Shown here one piece after another: positions 56,606 to 60,015 of a DNA stretch of 60,015 bases. The position numbers and the translations under genes were made by a program. The notes under the pieces are model-generated. The model had not been told where the DNA came from. It made no database searches and saw only the letters and a list, made by a program, of their open reading frames with translations. The stretch comes from Bowdeniella nasicola (GTDB lineage: Bacteria; Actinomycetota; Actinomycetes; Actinomycetales; Actinomycetaceae), in NCBI GenBank assembly GCA_030537895.1, contig JAUNVA010000012.1, positions 1 through 60,015 of the forward strand, written 5' to 3'. Within the stretch, counting starts at the first letter, position 1; each line of letters opens with the position of its first letter.

Positions 56606-58079
56606 CCTGAGCACACGAGACATGACGCCGCGTGAGGGGCTTGCAGGCGCCCGTGTCGTGGTCGCGGGCCTCGGAGCCTCCGGGCGAGCCGCGGTTGACG
56701 TTCTTGCGACCCTCGGCATTTCGGTGCGCGGCATCGACCGCAACGCCGCCGCCGTGCAGGCCTCCGCCGCCGAACTCCCACCCGGCACGGACCTACGGGA
56801 GGCGGAGGACGCCGACGAGTTTGCGCGGCTCGCCGTGAGTGAGGCCGACATCATCGTCGCCTCCCCGGGGATCCCGCCACGAAGCGAGATCTACGTGCGA
56901 GCGGCGCGCGAATCGATCCCCGTGATCTCTGAGATCGAGCTCGCGTGGCGCCTGCAGGCACCCCTGCCGGGCGGCGGATACGCGCCCTGGCTCACCGTCA
57001 CCGGCACGAACGGCAAGACGACGACGGTCACCATGACCTCAGCCATCATGAACCGCGCGGGGCTGACCGCGCCCGCCCTCGGTAACGTTGGCACGCCCGC
57101 GGTCCGGGTGGCAGCCCAGGGCGGGGTGGACGTGATTTGCGCCGAGCTCTCCAGCTTCCAGCTGCACTCCACCTCATCGCTGCGTCCGCTCGCGTCCGCG
57201 TGCCTGAACATCGACGCCGACCACCTCGACTGGCACGGCGACTTCGAGCGGTATGCCGCCGCCAAGGGACGTGTCTATGAGGGCACGCGTCTGGCCTGTC
57301 TCTACTCGCGAAGCGATGTGCGCACCGAAGAGATGGTGCGCGCCGCCGACGTGCAGGACGGGGCTCGGGCAATTTCCGTCGGCGTGGATGCACCCCCACT
57401 CGCGGGTCTTGGCGTCGTCGAGGATCTGCTACTGGAGCGCGCCTATCACGAGGAGCGCGCCACGAGCGCGATCGAGCTCGCCTCGCTCGCGGACCTTGCC
57501 CACCTCAAGCCCGACCCGGACGGGGAGCTGCCCGCTCACGTGGTGACGGACGCACTGTTCGCTGCGGGCCTAGCCCGCGCAGGTGGCGCCACCCCCGAGG
57601 CCGTCCGCGAAGGGCTCGCGTCCTACCAGCCGGGCGCCCACCGGATCGAGGCCGTCGCACAGATCCGCGGCGTGCGCTACGTCAACGACTCCAAGGCCAC
57701 CAACGCTCACGCCGCCCGTGCCTCGCTCGCGGGAGTCAGACGCGCCGTCTGGATTGCCGGCGGGCTCGCCAAGGGCGCGCATTTTGATTCGCTCATTACC
57801 CAGGTGCGCTCGCACCTGGGAGCAGTCGTCCTCATCGGCGTGGACCAATCCGCCCTGCGCTCCGCCCTCGCGGCACACGCTCCCGAGGTTCGCGTGCTCG
57901 CCATCGAGGATGGGCCTGACGTGATGGGGCGAGCGGTGCGCGCGGCCGCCGACCTCGCCCACCCGGGTGACACCGTGATCCTCGCCCCCGCCTGTGCCTC
58001 CATGGACCAGTTCGCGAACTACGCCGATCGCGGAAGCGCTTTCGCGCAGGCGGTGCGCTCACTTTCGGGGGATCGATGA
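56598..58079 (+). CDS. murD: UDP-MurNAc-L-alanine--D-glutamate ligase
   Basis: 493 residues from GTG. N-terminal Rossmann motif [13 protein letters not shown] binds the UDP-sugar; ATP loop is GTNGKTTTV, and [10 protein letters not shown] and [10 protein letters not shown] follow. Adds D-Glu in the second cytosolic step of stem-peptide assembly. Stop overlaps ftsW (ATGA). Confidence 0.95.
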   Translation: MDSLSTRDMTPREGLAGARVVVAGLGASGRAAVDVLATLGISVRGIDRNAAAVQASAAELPPGTDLREAEDADEFARLAVSEADIIVASPGIPPRSEIYVRAARESIPVISEIELAWRLQAPLPGGGYAPWLTVTGTNGKTTTVTMTSAIMNRAGLTAPALGNVGTPAVRVAAQGGVDVICAELSSFQLHSTSSLRPLASACLNIDADHLDWHGDFERYAAAKGRVYEGTRLACLYSRSDVRTEEMVRAADVQDGARAISVGVDAPPLAGLGVVEDLLLERAYHEERATSAIELASLADLAHLKPDPDGELPAHVVTDALFAAGLARAGGATPEAVREGLASYQPGAHRIEAVAQIRGVRYVNDSKATNAHAARASLAGVRRAVWIAGGLAKGAHFDSLITQVRSHLGAVVLIGVDQSALRSALAAHAPEVRVLAIEDGPDVMGRAVRAAADLAHPGDTVILAPACASMDQFANYADRGSAFAQAVRSLSGDR

Positions 58080-59287
58080 CCAGCACCCGCCGGCTGTCGA
58101 CCACTCCGAGTCCCGCGCCGTTTTATCTCATCTTGAGCTCGAGCCTCGTACTGCTCATCCTCGGCTTCGTGATGGTGCTCTCCGCAACGACCGTCACCTC
58201 GCTATCTCGGACGGACAGTCCCTACTCGGACGCCGTCACCCACGGCATGATCGCGGTTGTCGCGCTCGTGCTCGCCGCGATCGTGGCCGCCATGCCTGTC
58301 GAATGGCTCAGGCGACTTTCGCTGGTGGCCATGCTCCTGACCTGGGCCATCGCCTCGCTGAGGTTCTTCGGTTTTACGCTGGAGGCCGCCGGTAACGAAG
58401 CCTGGGTGCTCCTGCCGATAATTCACCGCCCCGTCCAGCCCTCCGAGTTTATGAAACTCGGCATGATCCTCTATCTTGCGGCCAGCCTCGCCCCAAACGT
58501 TGGTCAGCTCACCACCTGGCAACGCCTGGCTGGCCCGTTCGTTGCGGCCGCCGGTTCCGTCCTCTTTGTCATGCTGGGTGGAGACCTCGGCACCGCTCTG
58601 ATCTTTTGGCTCATCATCATGGCGATGCTCTTACGGGCCGGACTGCCCCGCTGGATGCTCGCCGTACTCCTCGGCGCAACGGTCATTGGCGTTGGATACG
58701 AGATCTTCGATAACCCGACCCGGATCCTGCGCATCATGTCCTTCCTTCCCGGCGTCGACGTCGGAGACCATGCCGACAGGCTTACCTATCAGCCGATGCA
58801 CGCCGAGTGGGCGTTCGGTACGGGCGGGCTGTTTGGGGTTGGACTCGGCGCGTCGCGGGAGAAGTGGTTCTACCTTCCGGCCGCGGATAACGACTACATT
58901 CTCGCCATCATCGGCGAGGAACTCGGTCTTGTGGGGACCACCGTGGTCCTCATCCTCTTTGCTGTGCTCGCCATTGGAATCGCGCAACTCTATGAGCAGT
59001 TGTCCGACCCCTTCTCACGTCTCGTCACGGTGGGGATTGGCACCTGGATCATCGGGCAGGCCCTGGTGAATATCCTGGTAGCCCTTGGTCTCGGACCGGT
59101 GGTCGGTGTGCCACTTCCCTTCCTCTCCTCGGGGGGATCCTCCCTGTTGAGTACCATTGTGGCCATTGGCGTTCTGCTCTCGCTCGCTCGCTCCGAGCCG
59201 GGCACCCGCAGTTCGCTGTCCCAGTCCGCGTCCGCGGCGCGTCGATCGATGTCGGTCATCGCGTCGCGCGTGAGGAGAAGTCCGTAA
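58076..59287 (+). CDS. ftsW: Lipid II polymerase FtsW (SEDS)
   Basis: 403 residues, about ten membrane segments. SEDS-family glycosyltransferase of the septum, partner of FtsI. RPVQPSEFMKLGMILYLA and GPVVGVPLPFLSSGGSSLL are the family motifs. The TAATG junction gives a 1-nt overlap with murG. Confidence 0.95.
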   Translation: MTSTRRLSTTPSPAPFYLILSSSLVLLILGFVMVLSATTVTSLSRTDSPYSDAVTHGMIAVVALVLAAIVAAMPVEWLRRLSLVAMLLTWAIASLRFFGFTLEAAGNEAWVLLPIIHRPVQPSEFMKLGMILYLAASLAPNVGQLTTWQRLAGPFVAAAGSVLFVMLGGDLGTALIFWLIIMAMLLRAGLPRWMLAVLLGATVIGVGYEIFDNPTRILRIMSFLPGVDVGDHADRLTYQPMHAEWAFGTGGLFGVGLGASREKWFYLPAADNDYILAIIGEELGLVGTTVVLILFAVLAIGIAQLYEQLSDPFSRLVTVGIGTWIIGQALVNILVALGLGPVVGVPLPFLSSGGSSLLSTIVAIGVLLSLARSEPGTRSSLSQSASAARRSMSVIASRVRRSP

Positions 59288-60015
59288 TGCACTCGATCGT
59301 GCTCGCCGGGGGTGGCAGTGCCGGTCACGTGAACCCGCTGCTCGCCACGGCGGCCGAGGTGGCTCGCCGCTATCCCGCGGCTCAGATCACGGCCCTCGGC
59401 GTGGCCAGCGGCCTCGAAGCCGACCTCGTGCCCGCTGCCGGCATCGACCTTGTCACCATTCCGAAGGTCCCGATGCCGCGCCGGCCCACCCCCGCTGCGC
59501 TCGCGTTCCCGCGGCGATTCCGTCGAGCCATCTCCCTCACGCGTTCCGTCCTTGAGCAGGTGGGTGCTGACGTCGTCGTAGGTTTCGGCGGTTTCGTCTC
59601 GACGCCCGCTTATCTGGCGGCGTGGCGCGCCGGGATTCCGTTCGTGATCCACGAACAGAATGCGCGCCCCGGCTACGCGAACCGACTAGGCGCGCGCAAG
59701 GCCAGCGTCGTCGCGCTCACCTTCGCCTCCACACCGCTGGCGGCCGCGCAGGGGCGCACTGTGGTGACCGGCTTGCCGCTGCGGGGTCCGATCCTCGAAC
59801 TCGCCCAACGTCGCCGCTGCGGAGACGGCGCCTACGAACGTGTGCGCGCCGCACAGGAGCTCGGCCTGAATCCCGACCAGCCCACGATGCTCGTGACGGG
59901 TGGCTCGCTTGGCGCACTGTCGATCAACCGGACCGTCGCGGCGCTCGCCCCCCTGTGGGCGGAACGCGGGCTGCAGGTCCTGCACCTCACCGGCAAAGGT
60001 AAGGATGAGGCGGTG
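59287..60015 (+). CDS. murG: UDP-GlcNAc:lipid I transferase MurG (3' end outside window)
   Basis: The first 243 residues are visible; the frame is open at the window end. GGGSAGHVNP (G-loop 1), GFGGFVSTPAYLA, HEQNARPGYANR and GGSLGALSINR identify MurG, which converts lipid I to lipid II at the inner face of the membrane. ftsQ and ftsZ would be expected beyond the edge. Confidence 0.95.
   Translation, partial: MHSIVLAGGGSAGHVNPLLATAAEVARRYPAAQITALGVASGLEADLVPAAGIDLVTIPKVPMPRRPTPAALAFPRRFRRAISLTRSVLEQVGADVVVGFGGFVSTPAYLAAWRAGIPFVIHEQNARPGYANRLGARKASVVALTFASTPLAAAQGRTVVTGLPLRGPILELAQRRRCGDGAYERVRAAQELGLNPDQPTMLVTGGSLGALSINRTVAALAPLWAERGLQVLHLTGKGKDEAV

Noticed and set aside
1..60015. CRISPR arrays, insertion sequences, tRNA or rRNA genes
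   Set aside because: No spaced direct-repeat array, transposase, terminal inverted repeat, cloverleaf or rRNA sequence was recognised on either strand by reading.

Overview
The window is a contiguous piece of a high-GC Actinomycetota (actinobacterial) chromosome. The evidence is the strong G/C third-position bias, the gene order infB..rbfA-truB-ribF-rpsO-pnp-dapB-dapA-rnj-ftsK-pgsA-cinA-clgR-DUF3046-recA-recX, the block miaB-miaA..hflX..lexA/LysM/nrdR, and a canonical dcw cluster starting at mraZ. The short ACT-only SerA, gluABCD, an ArcD-like antiporter, the lack of dapF between miaA and hflX, and a MurE without the DAP-type DNPR signature point (as inference only) to a lineage near Actinomycetaceae with lysine- or ornithine-type peptidoglycan. 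I cannot name a species.

Layout. 1-13.7 kb: translation, RNA processing and lysine genes, interrupted after infB by an SLC13 permease, a soluble histidine kinase with a cyclic-nucleotide-binding-like domain, and a single-domain response regulator. 13.7-24.6 kb: a lipoprotein, a GNAT enzyme, dapA, RNase J, a PfkB kinase, ftsK, pgsA, cinA, a ClgR-type regulator, DUF3046 and SOS-controlled recA-recX. 24.6-27.8 kb: gluABCD-type amino-acid ABC transporter on the minus strand. 27.9-37.9 kb: fhs, miaB, miaA, an RsmC-like methyltransferase (-), hflX, a DinG-family helicase, lexA (-), a LysM division-suppressor candidate and nrdR. 37.9-48.6 kb: acyl-CoA ligase, serA and a HelD-like helicase on the minus strand, then PAC2, an MFS permease, a spermidine-synthase-like protein (-), dinB and DUF3040. 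48.6-60 kb: MraZ boxes, then mraZ-rsmH-ftsL-ftsI-murE-murF-mraY-murD-ftsW-murG; murG runs off the end.

How it fits together. The window carries an SOS set: recA-recX, lexA, DinG-like helicase, dinB and a LysM protein placed like DivS/ChiZ. LexA-type boxes lie before recA and between lexA and the LysM gene. The dcw operon is tightly overlapped and begins behind three GTGGAG repeats spaced exactly 10 bp. Several genes show a TAnnnT -10 hexamer only 6-7 nt before the start codon, suggesting leaderless mRNAs. Four convergent gene pairs overlap at their 3' ends. No tRNA, rRNA, CRISPR array, insertion sequence, phage gene or plasmid gene was seen. The least ordinary items are the SLC13/kinase/receiver cassette, the nested-helix leader of pnp, the GTGA-N6-TCAC palindrome before gluA and the overlapping divergent promoters at dinB.
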